The notes: generated by a model from the sequence alone, not told the origin. 64,000 nt of DNA from Hyphomicrobiales bacterium (GCA_004144595.1 SEEM01000009.1:29877-93876); one strand, 5' to 3'; shown: positions 17,690-28,320, counted from the first letter of the stretch. Numbers and translations are program-made.

Positions 17690-19129
17690 GTGAAGACCTA
17701 CAGCAATTTCATCGCCAACGAATGGCGCGATGCCGTGGACGGCGAACATATCGACGTTCGCAACCCCTCGACCGGACAGGTCCTGGCGAAGCTGGCACGC
17801 GGCAGGCGGGAGGATGTCGACCTGGCGGTCGCTGCCGCCCGGCAGGCGCTTTCCGGCGAATGGGGCCGCCTGACCGCAACCGAGCGCGGACGCATCCTCA
17901 CCCGGATCGGCACCGGCGTGCTCAGGAATATCGAGCTTCTGACCGAGATCGAGGCCCGCGATGTCGGCAAGCCGCTGACGCAGGCGCGGGCCGATGTCGT
18001 CGCGCTGGCGCGCTATCTCGAATTCTACGGGGCGTCGGCCGACAAGGTGCATGGCGACACCATCCCCTATCAGAACGGTTTCACCGTCCTGACGATCTAC
18101 GAGCCGCATGGCGTCACCGGGCACATCATCCCGTGGAACTACCCGATGCAGATCCTCGGCCGCAGCCTCGGCGCGGCGCTGGCCATGGGAAACGCCGCAG
18201 TCGTCAAGCCGGCGGAGGAAGCCTGCCTCACAATCCTCGAATTCGCGCGGATCGCGCAGGAGGAGGGCCTGCCGGCCGGCGCGCTGAACATCGTGACCGG
18301 CTTTGGCGCCGAGGCCGGTGCGGCACTCTCCGCGCATACCGACATCAACCACATCTCCTTCACCGGCTCGGCCCGGACCGGCGAGATGGTGCAGGCCGCC
18401 GCGGCCCGCAACGCCGTGCCGGTGACGCTGGAACTCGGCGGCAAATCGGCGCAAGTGGTCTTCGCCGATGCCGATCTCGACCGCGCCGTGCCCTTCCTCG
18501 TCAATGCCGGCATCCAGAATGCCGGCCAGACCTGCTCGGCCTCCTCCCGCATCCTCGTCGAGCGTTCGGTCTACGAGGACGTGATCGCGCGGATGAGCGA
18601 GAGGTACCGGGCTCTCAAGGTGGGCCCGGCCGAATCCGATCTGTCCGTCGGCCCGGTTGTCTCGCAGCGCCAGAAGGCCATCATCGAGGATTTCCTCGAC
18701 GTCGCCCGCAAGGACGGCCTGAAGGTCGCAGCGCAGGGGACGATCGTTCCGGGCGCTCCCACCGAGGGCGCCTATGTCGCCCCGACCCTGCTGCGCGACG
18801 TGCCGCCCGATCACCGGCTGGCGCAGGAGGAGATCTTCGGCCCCGTGCAGGTGATCATGCCCTTCGACACCGAGGAGGAGGCGCTGGCGCTCGCCAACGG
18901 CACGCCTTTCGGCCTGGTCTGCGGCATCTGGACGAGCGATGGCGGCCGGCAGTTGCGCATGGCGCGCGCCGCGCAGGCCGGTCAGGTCTTCATCAACAAC
19001 TACGGGGCCGGCGGCGGCGTGGAACTGCCCTTCGGCGGCGTCAAGAAATCGGGCCATGGCCGCGAGAAGGGTTTCGAGGCCCTCTATGGCTTCGCCAGCA
19101 TGAAGACCATTTCGATCTTCCACGGCTAG
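17690..19129 (+). CDS. NAD(P)-dependent aldehyde dehydrogenase
   Basis: Oxidises an aldehyde to the acid in the cytoplasm. The 479-residue protein has the complete ALDH fold: FIANEWRDAVDG at the N-terminus, the cofactor motif IIPWNYPMQI, FTGSARTGEMV, the catalytic-Glu block VTLELGGKSAQVVF, the nucleophile Cys in NAGQTCSASSRILV, and EEIFGPVQVIMPF. GTG at 17690 is chosen as start because it gives the normal KTYSNFIANEW beginning and has GAGG about 8 bp upstream. The amidase gene follows by 56 bp. Together they could convert an amide-containing aldehyde, or an amine-derived aldehyde. Exact substrate cannot be told from sequence. Confidence 0.94.
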   Translation: MKTYSNFIANEWRDAVDGEHIDVRNPSTGQVLAKLARGRREDVDLAVAAARQALSGEWGRLTATERGRILTRIGTGVLRNIELLTEIEARDVGKPLTQARADVVALARYLEFYGASADKVHGDTIPYQNGFTVLTIYEPHGVTGHIIPWNYPMQILGRSLGAALAMGNAAVVKPAEEACLTILEFARIAQEEGLPAGALNIVTGFGAEAGAALSAHTDINHISFTGSARTGEMVQAAAARNAVPVTLELGGKSAQVVFADADLDRAVPFLVNAGIQNAGQTCSASSRILVERSVYEDVIARMSERYRALKVGPAESDLSVGPVVSQRQKAIIEDFLDVARKDGLKVAAQGTIVPGAPTEGAYVAPTLLRDVPPDHRLAQEEIFGPVQVIMPFDTEEEALALANGTPFGLVCGIWTSDGGRQLRMARAAQAGQVFINNYGAGGGVELPFGGVKKSGHGREKGFEALYGFASMKTISIFHG

Positions 19130-19185
19130 GGTCGTTCCGCGCGACTTTACCCTGCTGGAAGACTGGACCTGACGAGAGCGACACC

Positions 19186-20577
19186 ATGACCGAACTTGCC
19201 GACCTGACCGCCGTCGCCCTCGTCGAAGCCTACCGCGCCCGGAGGCTTTCGCCCGTCGAGGTGACCGATGCCGTGATCGCGCGCATCGATGCCTGGGAAC
19301 CGCAGCTCAACGCGCTCTGGGCCTATGATCCCGAAGCTGCGCGCGAGAGCGCGCGGCAATCCGAGGCGCGCTGGATGAAGGGCGAACCGATCGGCGCGAT
19401 CGACGGCGTACCGGTCACGATCAAGGAGAACATCGCGACGAAGGGGACGCCGGTTCCCTTGGGCACCGCGGCCGTGACGCTCGTGCCCGCAGCGGCCGAT
19501 GCGCCGCCGGCAGCGCGCACGCGGGAGGCCGGCGGCGTCATCCTCGCCAAGACGACCATGCCGGATTACGGGATGCTCTCCTCCGGCCTGTCGAGCTTCC
19601 ACAAGCTGGCGCGCAATCCCTGGGACCTCTCGACCAATCCGGGCGGCTCCAGCGCCGGCGCCGGTGCGGCAGCGGCCGCCGGCTACGGCCCGCTGCATAT
19701 CGGCACCGATATCGGCGGCTCGGTCCGCCTGCCTGCCGGCTGGTGCGGCCTCGTCGGCCTGAAGCCCTCGGCCGGGCGCCTGCCGATCGACCCGCCCTTC
19801 ATCGGGCGCGCCGCCGGGCCGATGACGCGCACCGTCACCGACACCGCCCTCTACATGTCGGTGCTGACCAAGCCTGATCGTCGCGACACGATGGCCCTGC
19901 CCTATCAGGATATCGACTGGCTCGACCTCGCAGGCTCTGCGAAGGGCCTGAAGATCGGGCTGTGGCTGGATGCGGGCTTCGGGCAGGAGGTCGGTGCCGA
20001 GACGCTCGCAGCCGTGCAGGGTGCCGCCGCGCTTCTGGCCGATGCCGGCGCGACCATCGTGCCGATCAAGCCCTTCCTGACCCGCACCATGATCGACGGG
20101 CTCGATCGCTTCTGGCGGGCACGCGGCTATGAGGATGTCTCGCGCCTTCCGGCGGAGCAGCAGGCCAAGATCCTACCCTACATCTTCAACTGGATCGTGA
20201 CCGCCAAGCACTTCTCGGGCGGCGATGTCTATTCCGGCTTCGCCCAGATCGACGCCATGCGCAACGCGCTGCACGGCGCGCTCGAGAACGTCGATTTCAT
20301 GATCTCACCGACCGCGCCGGAACCGTCCTATCCGGCCGAATGGGCCTCGCCGCTCAACGATCCGCAGCGGCCCTTCGAGCATATCGCCTTCACGGTTTCG
20401 GCCAATATGGGCGGCCAGCCGGCCGTGTCGATCAATTGCGGCTATTCCAGCCGTGGGCTGCCGATCGGCCTGCAGATCATCGGCCAGTCCTTCGACGATC
20501 TCGGCGTGCTTCGCCTCGCGCGCGCCTTCGAGGAGATGCGCGCGCCGTCGCGGCCCTGGCCCAAGCTCTCGGGCTGA
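19186..20577 (+). CDS. Amidase signature family enzyme
   Basis: Hydrolyses a carboxamide to the acid and ammonia. The 463-residue protein has the Ser-cisSer-Lys triad: Lys in VPVTIKENIATKG, the cis-Ser in NPGGSSAGAGAAAAAGYG, and the nucleophile Ser in IGTDIGGSVRLPAGWCGLVGLKP. The C-terminal SYSSRGLPIGLQIIGQ-type motif is present as GYSSRGLPIGLQIIGQSFDD. The start ATG at 19186 has a GAG-rich site. It is probably co-transcribed with the aldehyde dehydrogenase. It is not accompanied by gatB or gatC, so it is a catabolic amidase and not the tRNA amidotransferase. Confidence 0.94.
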   Translation: MTELADLTAVALVEAYRARRLSPVEVTDAVIARIDAWEPQLNALWAYDPEAARESARQSEARWMKGEPIGAIDGVPVTIKENIATKGTPVPLGTAAVTLVPAAADAPPAARTREAGGVILAKTTMPDYGMLSSGLSSFHKLARNPWDLSTNPGGSSAGAGAAAAAGYGPLHIGTDIGGSVRLPAGWCGLVGLKPSAGRLPIDPPFIGRAAGPMTRTVTDTALYMSVLTKPDRRDTMALPYQDIDWLDLAGSAKGLKIGLWLDAGFGQEVGAETLAAVQGAAALLADAGATIVPIKPFLTRTMIDGLDRFWRARGYEDVSRLPAEQQAKILPYIFNWIVTAKHFSGGDVYSGFAQIDAMRNALHGALENVDFMISPTAPEPSYPAEWASPLNDPQRPFEHIAFTVSANMGGQPAVSINCGYSSRGLPIGLQIIGQSFDDLGVLRLARAFEEMRAPSRPWPKLSG

Positions 20578-20589
20578 GATGCGGAACGC

Positions 20590-21705
<1,116 letters not shown>

Positions 21706-21760
21706 CACTTCCTCCCTGTCATCGTTGGAATACTGCGATCCTGCGCCGGAGCCGGCACTG

Positions 21761-24115
21761 TCAGGCCTTCTTGTGAATGGCCTTCCAGATCGCCTGCGGC
21801 GTCGCCGGCATGTCGATATGGCGCACGCCATGCGGCGAAAGGGCATCGACGATCGCGTTCATCACGGAAGGCAACGAGCCGGCGCAACCGGCCTCGCCGC
21901 AACCCTTGGCCCCGACCGGATTGGTTCGTGTCGGCACACCCTCGCTGATGAAGCTGAAGAATGGCACATCCGCGGCACGTGGCATGGCATAGTCCATGTA
22001 GGAGCCGGTCCTGAGCTGGCCATCCTCGTCATAGGAGGTCATCTCGCAGATCGCCTGGCCGATACCCTGCACGACGCCGCCATGGAGCTGGCCCTCGACG
22101 ATCATCGGGTTCACCAGCACCCCGAAATCATTGACCATGACATAGCCCACGATCTCGACATGGCCGGTATCGGGATCGATCTCGACCTCGGCGATATGGC
22201 AGCCATTGGGATAGGCCGAGGGCGCCGCCTTGAAGACGTGATCGACATCGAGCGTCGTGGGAAGGTCCTCCGGCAGGGAGGCGCCCGCTTGCAGCTTCCG
22301 GGCGAGTTCCATGATGTCGATCGAGCGGTCGGTTCCGGCGATGCCGAAGCGGCCATCGACGAACTCGATATCTGCGACGGCCGCCTCCAGCAAATGTGCG
22401 CTCAGCAGCTTGCCCTTCTCGATGACGCGCTCGCTCGCCTCGATGATCGCCGAGCCACTCGCCATGATCGATTTCGAACCGCCGGTGCCGCCGCCCGCGA
22501 TGAGGCGGTCGCTGTCGCCCTGCACGAGCCGGATCTTGTCGAAAGGCACGCCGAGATGGCTGGTCAGGACCTGGGCGAAAGGCGTCCAGTGACCCTGCCC
22601 GTAATCGAGCGTGCCGGTGACGATGGTCACCGTTCCGTCCGGCTCGAAATGGATGCCGCCCATCTCGCTGGTCGGAGGTGCCGTGACTTCGAGATAGCAG
22701 CCGATGCCGCGGCCGCGCAGCTTGCCGGCCTTCCGGCTGGCGCGCTCGCGCGCCCGGTAGCCCTTCCAGTCGGCAGCCTCCAGCGCGCGGGCGAAAAGCG
22801 CGGGGAAATCGCCGCTGTCATAGACCGTCCCGATCGGGGTCTTCCACGGCAGTTGCGCGGGCCCAATCAGGTTGCGACGGCGAATGACGGCGCGGTCGAT
22901 CCCCATCTCGCGGGCAGCGGTGTCGATCAGCCGCTCCATGAAATAATTGCCCTCGGGGCGGCCCGCGCCGCGATACGCCGCGATCGGCACGGTGTTGGTG
23001 ACGGCGCAGCGCGTCCGCACCTCGACAAGCCGCGTGCGGTACATGCCGACGCTGTTCTTGCCGATGTTCAGCGTCGCCATCAGCGGGCCGGGCTGGGTGA
23101 GATAGCCGCCCATATTGCCGAAGCCGGTGAAGCGCGTCGCGAGGAAGCGCCCGCCCGCATCGAGCGCAAGCTCCGCCTCGAACACCATGTCGCGGCCGTG
23201 ATGGTCGGAGACGAAGCTCTCCGAGCGCTGGTCGGCCCATTTCACCGGCTTCTTCAAGAGCCGCGCCGCGTGGAGCAGCACGACATATTCGGGGAACACC
23301 GCCGATTTCATGCCGAAGGAGCCCCCGACATGACCGGTGATCAGGTGCATCTTCTCCTGCGGAACGCCCATCGCGGCCGCCAGGTTGTTGCGCATCCCGA
23401 AGGCGCCCTGGCTCGGTGCGTGGAGCGTGTAGCGCCTGGTCTTGCGGTCGTAGGCGGCGATCGCGGCACGCGGCTCGATCGGGTTCACAATGACGCGGTT
23501 GTTGACGATCCGCATCTTGGTGACATGGGCCGCATCGGCAAAGGCGGCCGCGACCTTGTCGGCATCGCCGAAATGGTAATCGAGGATGAGGTTGCCTGGC
23601 ACGTCGTCGAAGAGTTCGGGCGCATCGGGCGCCAGTGCCGCCTCGGCGGTGGTGACGGCGGGCAGGACGTCGATATCGAGTGCCACCGCCTCGGCGGCAT
23701 CGCGTGCCTGCTGCATTGTCCGGGCGACGACCATCGCGACGGGGTCTCCGACGAAGCGCACCTTGTCCGCCGTCAGCGCGTGGCGGACCGGCTTCCTCAT
23801 CGCCGATCCGTCGCGGTTCGGCAGGTCCACCGCACATTTCAACGTACCATAGCCCTGGCCGTCGAGGTCATCGGCGGTGTAGACCGCGACGACGCCCCTC
23901 ATGGACCTGGCGACTGCGGCGTCGATGCCGCGGATGACGCCATGCGCATAGGGACTGCGGACGAAGGCTGCGTAAAGCTGGCCGTCCAGCGCGAGATCGT
24001 CGGTATAGCGCCCCTCGCCCCGCACGAGGATCGCATCCTCCTTGCGGGGGAGCGACTGGCCGATCCCGGCCGCGCGTCCTGCCAGGCGATCAGGCTCGGA
24101 AATATGCATGTTCAT
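21761..24115 (-). CDS. Xanthine dehydrogenase family molybdopterin-binding subunit (CoxL/CutL-like)
   Basis: Large, molybdenum-cofactor-bearing subunit of a hydroxylase, 784 residues, the normal CoxL length. The N-terminal hammerhead domain (IGQSLPRKEDAILVRGEGRYTDD) is followed by MoCo-binding blocks GHVGGSFGMK, AYRGAGRPEGNYFMERLID and the catalytic Glu in KGCGEAGCAGSLPSV near the C-terminus. The Cys of true CO dehydrogenase (AYRCSFR loop) is absent: the loop reads AYRGAGRPE, so it is an aldehyde- or purine-type hydroxylase. The FAD (CoxM) and iron-sulfur (CoxS) partner genes are not next to it and must be elsewhere. The start at 24115 is likely but has a weak ribosome-binding site. Confidence 0.92.
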   Translation of the reverse strand: MNMHISEPDRLAGRAAGIGQSLPRKEDAILVRGEGRYTDDLALDGQLYAAFVRSPYAHGVIRGIDAAVARSMRGVVAVYTADDLDGQGYGTLKCAVDLPNRDGSAMRKPVRHALTADKVRFVGDPVAMVVARTMQQARDAAEAVALDIDVLPAVTTAEAALAPDAPELFDDVPGNLILDYHFGDADKVAAAFADAAHVTKMRIVNNRVIVNPIEPRAAIAAYDRKTRRYTLHAPSQGAFGMRNNLAAAMGVPQEKMHLITGHVGGSFGMKSAVFPEYVVLLHAARLLKKPVKWADQRSESFVSDHHGRDMVFEAELALDAGGRFLATRFTGFGNMGGYLTQPGPLMATLNIGKNSVGMYRTRLVEVRTRCAVTNTVPIAAYRGAGRPEGNYFMERLIDTAAREMGIDRAVIRRRNLIGPAQLPWKTPIGTVYDSGDFPALFARALEAADWKGYRARERASRKAGKLRGRGIGCYLEVTAPPTSEMGGIHFEPDGTVTIVTGTLDYGQGHWTPFAQVLTSHLGVPFDKIRLVQGDSDRLIAGGGTGGSKSIMASGSAIIEASERVIEKGKLLSAHLLEAAVADIEFVDGRFGIAGTDRSIDIMELARKLQAGASLPEDLPTTLDVDHVFKAAPSAYPNGCHIAEVEIDPDTGHVEIVGYVMVNDFGVLVNPMIVEGQLHGGVVQGIGQAICEMTSYDEDGQLRTGSYMDYAMPRAADVPFFSFISEGVPTRTNPVGAKGCGEAGCAGSLPSVMNAIVDALSPHGVRHIDMPATPQAIWKAIHKKA

Positions 24116-24681
24116 CGCAAGGTACCACAGTCGCATGACGGCCGCAGCGGTGACCCTGAGCGGATCAGCAAGGAACGCTTCGGCCTCGCACCGGCACCAC
24201 CTGTCTTTCGAAGGCGGCACCGGGCGCGGTTATCATAGGCATCCTCGCGCCGCTTGGCGCCTGTGCTCGCGACATGGCTCCATTGACGGTGAGGTAGCCC
24301 GGCTCCCCTCACGGTGACGGACAGGCCCACCTTGGCGCGAACCCGTTCCACCGGCGCGATCATGACGGATGCCGGCGCCCTGAGAATGCCCGATCGCAAC
24401 TTCATCCGGCGTAACCGACGCGACGCTGGGGTGGTCCCCAGGGCTGTGAATACCGCACCGATCCGCGGCGATCGCCATATCGCATGCGAGCCGACCGGAT
24501 ATCTCCGGGATGAGCGCCGGCGCGATGCAGCGCGCGCCGCTATTCAGCATGGCAACACGTCCCGTCTTTACACAACACTCACAATTTAAACGTATAAGTT
24601 GCATTCGAGAAGGCCGATGCTTCCTCGTTCGACGCTTCTCCTGCTGCTCCCGGCGCGGACGCGCCGGCCACGCCGAGGACA
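24116..24681. other. Intergenic region upstream of the exopolysaccharide locus
   Basis: About 570 bp between the divergent CoxL-like gene and the first exopolysaccharide genes. I see no supported gene. The only AT-rich part, 24562-24600, includes TTTACA (24567-24572) and TATAAG (24593-24598) 20 bp apart, a spacing too long for a standard sigma-70 promoter but the best candidate region for the plus-strand promoter. Confidence 0.45.
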
Positions 24682-24753
24682 ATGACGATGCCCGATCCCC
24701 GCGTTCCAGCATCGCAACCGCCCCGCCATCCGGCGCCGAAGGCGACCGCCTGA
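24682..24753 (+). CDS. Possible 21-23-residue leader peptide
   Basis: A short frame (MTMPDPRVPASQPPRHPAPK...) with a GAGGA site eight bases before its second ATG (24688). Its stop overlaps the ATG of the acyltransferase-like gene as TGATG, which would couple their translation. No function is known; it may be a chance frame. Confidence 0.3.
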   Translation: MTMPDPRVPASQPPRHPAPKATA

Positions 24754-25892
24754 TGCTGCAGCTCCCACAGCAGCCTTTCGCCGATGCGCGCCCTGCCCAT
24801 AAGGGGGTGGTCAGGCCGCTCAAGGCGTCGGACGTGCCGGCAGTCGCCCGCCTGTTCCTGAAGATCTTCAGGCGCGCCGACAAACCGGCGGGCGCGGATC
24901 TCCAGAACTACCTGCGGATGCTGCTGCTGGCATCGCCATCCTACAGCGAAACCGCAGGAACGCAGGTCTATGAGCAGCAGGACGGGCGAATCCGGAGCGC
25001 CCTGCTCGCGGTGCCGATGCGCTTCGTGGCCAACGGAATCATCGTGCCGGGGCGGCTGCTGGGCGTCTTCATGACCGATGCCGAAAAGGAGGCAGCGGGC
25101 GCCGCGCAACTCATCCTGGCCCTGCGCCCACGGCGCGCCGACCTGGCCTTCTGCGACAGCGCTTCGCCGACGAGCAGCCATCATATGCTCGCCATCGGAA
25201 GCAGGCCGATCGCCTTGCAGAATCTCGAATGGTCCCGCAGCTTCCGGCCGATCGGCGCCTTCGCCGGGCGCTTCGACACGCGTTTCCTGCGCGGCAGGGC
25301 GCCCGGCCTGCCTATTCTCGCGCACCCGCTCGACAGCCTGCTGCGTCGCCTGCTGCCGCCGGGGGAGATCAGCAACCATGATGGCCTGCGCGTCGCCGAG
25401 ATACCCGTCCCGACTTTCCTGGTCCACGCGCCGCGACTAATCGCCCACTACGCGGTGCGACCGCTCTGGGCAGAGGAGGAGCTCTTCTGGCTGGTGTCGC
25501 TCGCCGCCCGGAATACCCGGCTCGGCACCTTCACCATCCGCTCGGTGCTCGACCGCAGCAGCGCGATCATCGGCTGCTTTGTCTATTACGCGGCCCCGGG
25601 CCGGACCGCCCATGTCCTCAACATCCTCGCGCTTCCCGGCAGGGAACCCGCCGTGCTTGACGCGATGTTCCACCATCTCGACGAGACCGGCCATCTCGAA
25701 GCGCGCGGCCGGGCGCAGGCCGCCTTGATGGCCGGCCTCGCGCGGCAACGCTGGCTCGTCTTCCGGCACCGGGCCTTCACCCTCGCGCTGACGCGGATCC
25801 CCGAGATCAACGACGCGATCGCGCGCGGCGACATCTATCTCGGCGGTCTCGCCGGCGAGGACTGGAGCCGGCTCCTCACCGATTTTCATTAA
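24753..25892 (+). CDS. GNAT-like acyltransferase-fold protein of the exopolysaccharide locus
   Basis: A 379-residue cytoplasmic protein of unknown reaction. The N-terminus (HKGVVRPLKASDVPAVARLFLKIFRRA) reads like the start of a GNAT domain; MRFVANGIIVPGRLLGVFMTDAEKEAAGAA would be its central beta-strands and acetyl-CoA loop. The second half has a repeat-like region (RLGTFTIRSVLDRSSAIIGCFVYYAAPGR) typical of a second GNAT fold, so it may be a double-GNAT protein. The ATG at 24753 is chosen because upstream residues in the longer frame are low-quality. It lies 10 bp upstream of the GT2 gene, so an acyl transfer to a sugar precursor is plausible but not shown. Confidence 0.72.
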   Translation: MLQLPQQPFADARPAHKGVVRPLKASDVPAVARLFLKIFRRADKPAGADLQNYLRMLLLASPSYSETAGTQVYEQQDGRIRSALLAVPMRFVANGIIVPGRLLGVFMTDAEKEAAGAAQLILALRPRRADLAFCDSASPTSSHHMLAIGSRPIALQNLEWSRSFRPIGAFAGRFDTRFLRGRAPGLPILAHPLDSLLRRLLPPGEISNHDGLRVAEIPVPTFLVHAPRLIAHYAVRPLWAEEELFWLVSLAARNTRLGTFTIRSVLDRSSAIIGCFVYYAAPGRTAHVLNILALPGREPAVLDAMFHHLDETGHLEARGRAQAALMAGLARQRWLVFRHRAFTLALTRIPEINDAIARGDIYLGGLAGEDWSRLLTDFH

Positions 25893-25902
25893 GGCGGATG
25901 CG

Positions 25903-26901
25903 ATGGCGGTCTCGGTCATTCTCAAGACCCTCAACGAGGAGGCGCGGATCGGCGCCGCCATAGAAAGCGTTCTCGCGGCGCTTGCGGGGATCGGCGGCGA
26001 GGTCATCGTGGCCGATGGCGGCTCGCGCGACCGCACGCTCGCCATTGCTGCGGACTATCCCGTTCGCATCGTCCAGCTCGATCCGGCGACGGCACCGAGC
26101 TGCGGCATCGGCCCGCAGCTCGGCTTCCAGTACAGCCGCGAGCCCTTCATCTGCCTGATGGATGGCGACATGCTGCTCGACCCCGGTTTCCTGCCCGAGG
26201 CTCTCGCCTTCCTTGACGCCCATCCTCGCATCGCCGGCGTCACCGGTCATGTCGAGGAGATGAACCAGACGAGCCTCGAATATGTCCGGCGCGGTCGCCG
26301 CCCCTCGCCTGAGAGCCGTACGGGGCCGATCGACCGCATGAATGGCGGCGGCCTCTACCGGCGGGCGGCGATCGAACAGGCCGGCTACCTCTCGGACCGC
26401 AACCTGCACGGCTATGAGGAATTCGACCTCGGCGTAAGGCTGCGCGTGCATGGCTGGAGCCTCTATCGCCTCGACCGCCGCTTCGTCCGGCATTTCGGGC
26501 ACGCGCTCAACGCCTATGCACTGCTCGTGCGGCGCTGGAAATCGGGCTACCTGCGCGGAATCGGGGAATTGCTGCGCGGCGCCCTCGGCCAGCCGCAATG
26601 GCGGCAGCTCGTCCAGGAGTTGCCCGAGCTGAAGCTCTGGGCCGGCGTCTATGCCTGGCTGGCGGTCATGATCGCGCTGCCCTTCGCGATGCCGAGCCCG
26701 TTTGTCGGGCTTGCGATCGCCATTGCCCTGACAGCCGGCGTCGTCGGAGGAATGAGCCTGCGGCAGCGCAGCCTGCGGCTCGGGCTCTATGCGGTCGTCG
26801 CTTGGCTGTTCCATGCAGCCGCCCTGCCGCTCGGCTTCCTTCAGGAGCGCAAGGCTCCCGACGCCTGGATCGAGAGCCGGATCGTCGCGGACGGTTCATA
26901 G
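25903..26901 (+). CDS. Glycosyltransferase family 2
   Basis: Transfers a sugar from a nucleotide donor during exopolysaccharide repeat-unit assembly. The 332-residue protein has a GT-A fold: VSVILKTLNEEARIGAAIESV at the N-terminus, EVIVADGGSRDRTLAIA, the metal motif LMDGDMLLDPGF, and a GYEEFDLGVRLR acceptor-site block. Two membrane segments near the C-terminus (LAVMIALPFAMPSPFVGLAIA and LGLYAVVAWLFHAAALPLGFL) anchor it to the inner membrane. AAGGCGG precedes the start. It ends six bases inside the convergent flippase gene. Confidence 0.9.
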   Translation: MAVSVILKTLNEEARIGAAIESVLAALAGIGGEVIVADGGSRDRTLAIAADYPVRIVQLDPATAPSCGIGPQLGFQYSREPFICLMDGDMLLDPGFLPEALAFLDAHPRIAGVTGHVEEMNQTSLEYVRRGRRPSPESRTGPIDRMNGGGLYRRAAIEQAGYLSDRNLHGYEEFDLGVRLRVHGWSLYRLDRRFVRHFGHALNAYALLVRRWKSGYLRGIGELLRGALGQPQWRQLVQELPELKLWAGVYAWLAVMIALPFAMPSPFVGLAIAIALTAGVVGGMSLRQRSLRLGLYAVVAWLFHAAALPLGFLQERKAPDAWIESRIVADGS

Positions 26902-28191
26902 CGCCCGCCCGGCTGCCGCCTGCAGGCGGCTGCGCTGTGCGAGCCGAAGCAGCACGAGCCATGCTGCCACGACGATAGCCCCCTCTACGAGATAGAGCGC
27001 AACGAAGGTTCCGAGCGGCGCGGCGAGCCAGGTCGCGACGGCGATGAGAACGCTGCCGAGCAGATTGGCGCCGTTCAGTATCCAGGCGCGCGCATCCTGC
27101 CGGCCTGAGGCTCCCAGCAGGTCGGCCGCCGCCGCCCAGGCGCCGACGAGGACGATGGTGCCCGACAGGCAGCGCACGAAGAACGGGAGTTCCTCAAACT
27201 GCCGCCCGAACAGGATCGGAAGCTCGGGTGCGAGCAGGAACAGGCCAAGGCAGGTCGACACGCCAAGCGCCAGAGCCGCGGCCAGGGCTCGGTTCGCCAA
27301 GGGCAAGGCGAGATGCAGGCCGTCGCGGCTCTCCCGTGCGAGACGCGGATAGAGAAGACGGTTGAAGGCATCGATCGCGAGATAGCTCGAGTCCATAATC
27401 CGCCGGGCGACGCCATAGCTGCCGACCGTCGCGAGCGGAGCGAACAGGCCGATCACCAGAAGGTCGACATTCGCGCGGACGGCGCGCATCACGAATTGCG
27501 AGCTGAACAGGAGACCGGGCTTCAGCTCCGCGCGCAGGACCGCGAAGCGGGGGCGGCCGAGCGGGCGAAGCCAGGCGGCACCGGCCAGGGCATAGACAAG
27601 GTTTCCGGCGCATTGCCAGAGCGCCCATTCGGCCAGGGTCGAGACCCCCGATATCAGACAGGCGAATCCCGCGGTCGCTATCCGCGCCAGGGCAAAACCG
27701 ACGACGGCACGGTTGGCAGCGTGAAAGCGACCGAGACCGAGAAAGGCGGTCTCGACGAGCAGGATCACCCTGACGACGACCACATTGCCGAAGAGCAGCA
27801 ACGCCAATGTGGTCAGGTCGACCGAAGGACCTGAACTCAACCGGAGCCAGCCCGTCAGGACGGCGGTGCCGCCGATGACGAGCACCCCTCCCGTGAGGCC
27901 GATCAGGCACAGATTATGGCCCAGCAGGCCTGCATAGCTTGCCGGTTCGCGCGAGACCCGCCGCAGCAGGCAGTCTGAGGCGCCGAGGCCGCAGAGCTGA
28001 ACCGCGATGGTGGTGACGGCCGATATCTGCACGAACAGGCCGAACTCGGTCGGCCCGAGCGCGCGCGCCAGAATCGCGAAAGTCACGAGTTGCGACAGCG
28101 CGGCCGAGGCCAGGGCACCGCTCGACAGCAGATAGCTGACAAGGGCCGGGCGGGCGGCCCGCAATCTCCAGCTCGCAAGCAACCTCGACAT
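26896..28191 (-). CDS. Wzx-type polysaccharide flippase (MATE/MOP superfamily)
   Basis: Moves lipid-linked repeat units across the inner membrane. The 431-residue protein has about twelve hydrophobic segments and the oligosaccharide flippase start: LVSYLLSSGALASAALSQLVTFAILARALGPTEFGLF, then a long hydrophobic series and AADLLGASGRQDARAW before the last membrane pairs. It is transcribed opposite to the rest of the polysaccharide genes and is divergent from the chain-length determinant over a 236-bp AT-rich gap holding two copies of the TACCT element. The 3' end overlaps the GT2 stop by six bases. Confidence 0.88.
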   Translation of the reverse strand: MSRLLASWRLRAARPALVSYLLSSGALASAALSQLVTFAILARALGPTEFGLFVQISAVTTIAVQLCGLGASDCLLRRVSREPASYAGLLGHNLCLIGLTGGVLVIGGTAVLTGWLRLSSGPSVDLTTLALLLFGNVVVVRVILLVETAFLGLGRFHAANRAVVGFALARIATAGFACLISGVSTLAEWALWQCAGNLVYALAGAAWLRPLGRPRFAVLRAELKPGLLFSSQFVMRAVRANVDLLVIGLFAPLATVGSYGVARRIMDSSYLAIDAFNRLLYPRLARESRDGLHLALPLANRALAAALALGVSTCLGLFLLAPELPILFGRQFEELPFFVRCLSGTIVLVGAWAAAADLLGASGRQDARAWILNGANLLGSVLIAVATWLAAPLGTFVALYLVEGAIVVAAWLVLLRLAQRSRLQAAAGRAL

Positions 28192-28200
28192 CCCTAACGC

Positions 28201-28220
28201 TACCTCAGTTAAGGTTAATG
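28201..28220. promoter_or_regulatory. Conserved TACCT-GTTAAGGTTA element, copy 1
   Basis: TACCTCAGTTAAGGTTAATG lies 10 bp before the flippase start and upstream of the exopolysaccharide operon. Allowing one gap on each side, it matches the 20-base element at 44628-44647 at the adaptor operon. It is likely a regulator-binding site shared by the two loci; the regulator is unknown. Confidence 0.45.
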
Positions 28221-28235
28221 TTTAATTGAAAACAC

Positions 28236-28250
28236 TACCTTAGGTTGTAT
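28236..28250. promoter_or_regulatory. Conserved TACCT element, partial copy 2
   Basis: TACCTTAGGTTGTAT repeats the first half of the element (TACCTTMGGTT) 35 bp after copy 1, close to three to four helical turns, as expected for co-operative regulator binding. Only the left half is conserved. Confidence 0.3.
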
Positions 28251-28320
28251 TTTTCTATCTTAAAAGGATTACTTCAATCTGAAGATGTGATCTCGAGAAT
28301 AGTGCGAGTCCGGAGGAGCT

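Noticed and set aside
28209..28225. Full CtrA site (TTAA-N7-TTAA) in the flippase upstream region
   Set aside because: Three TTAA words occur, but their spacings are 2, 3 and 9, never 7; only half-site similarity remains.
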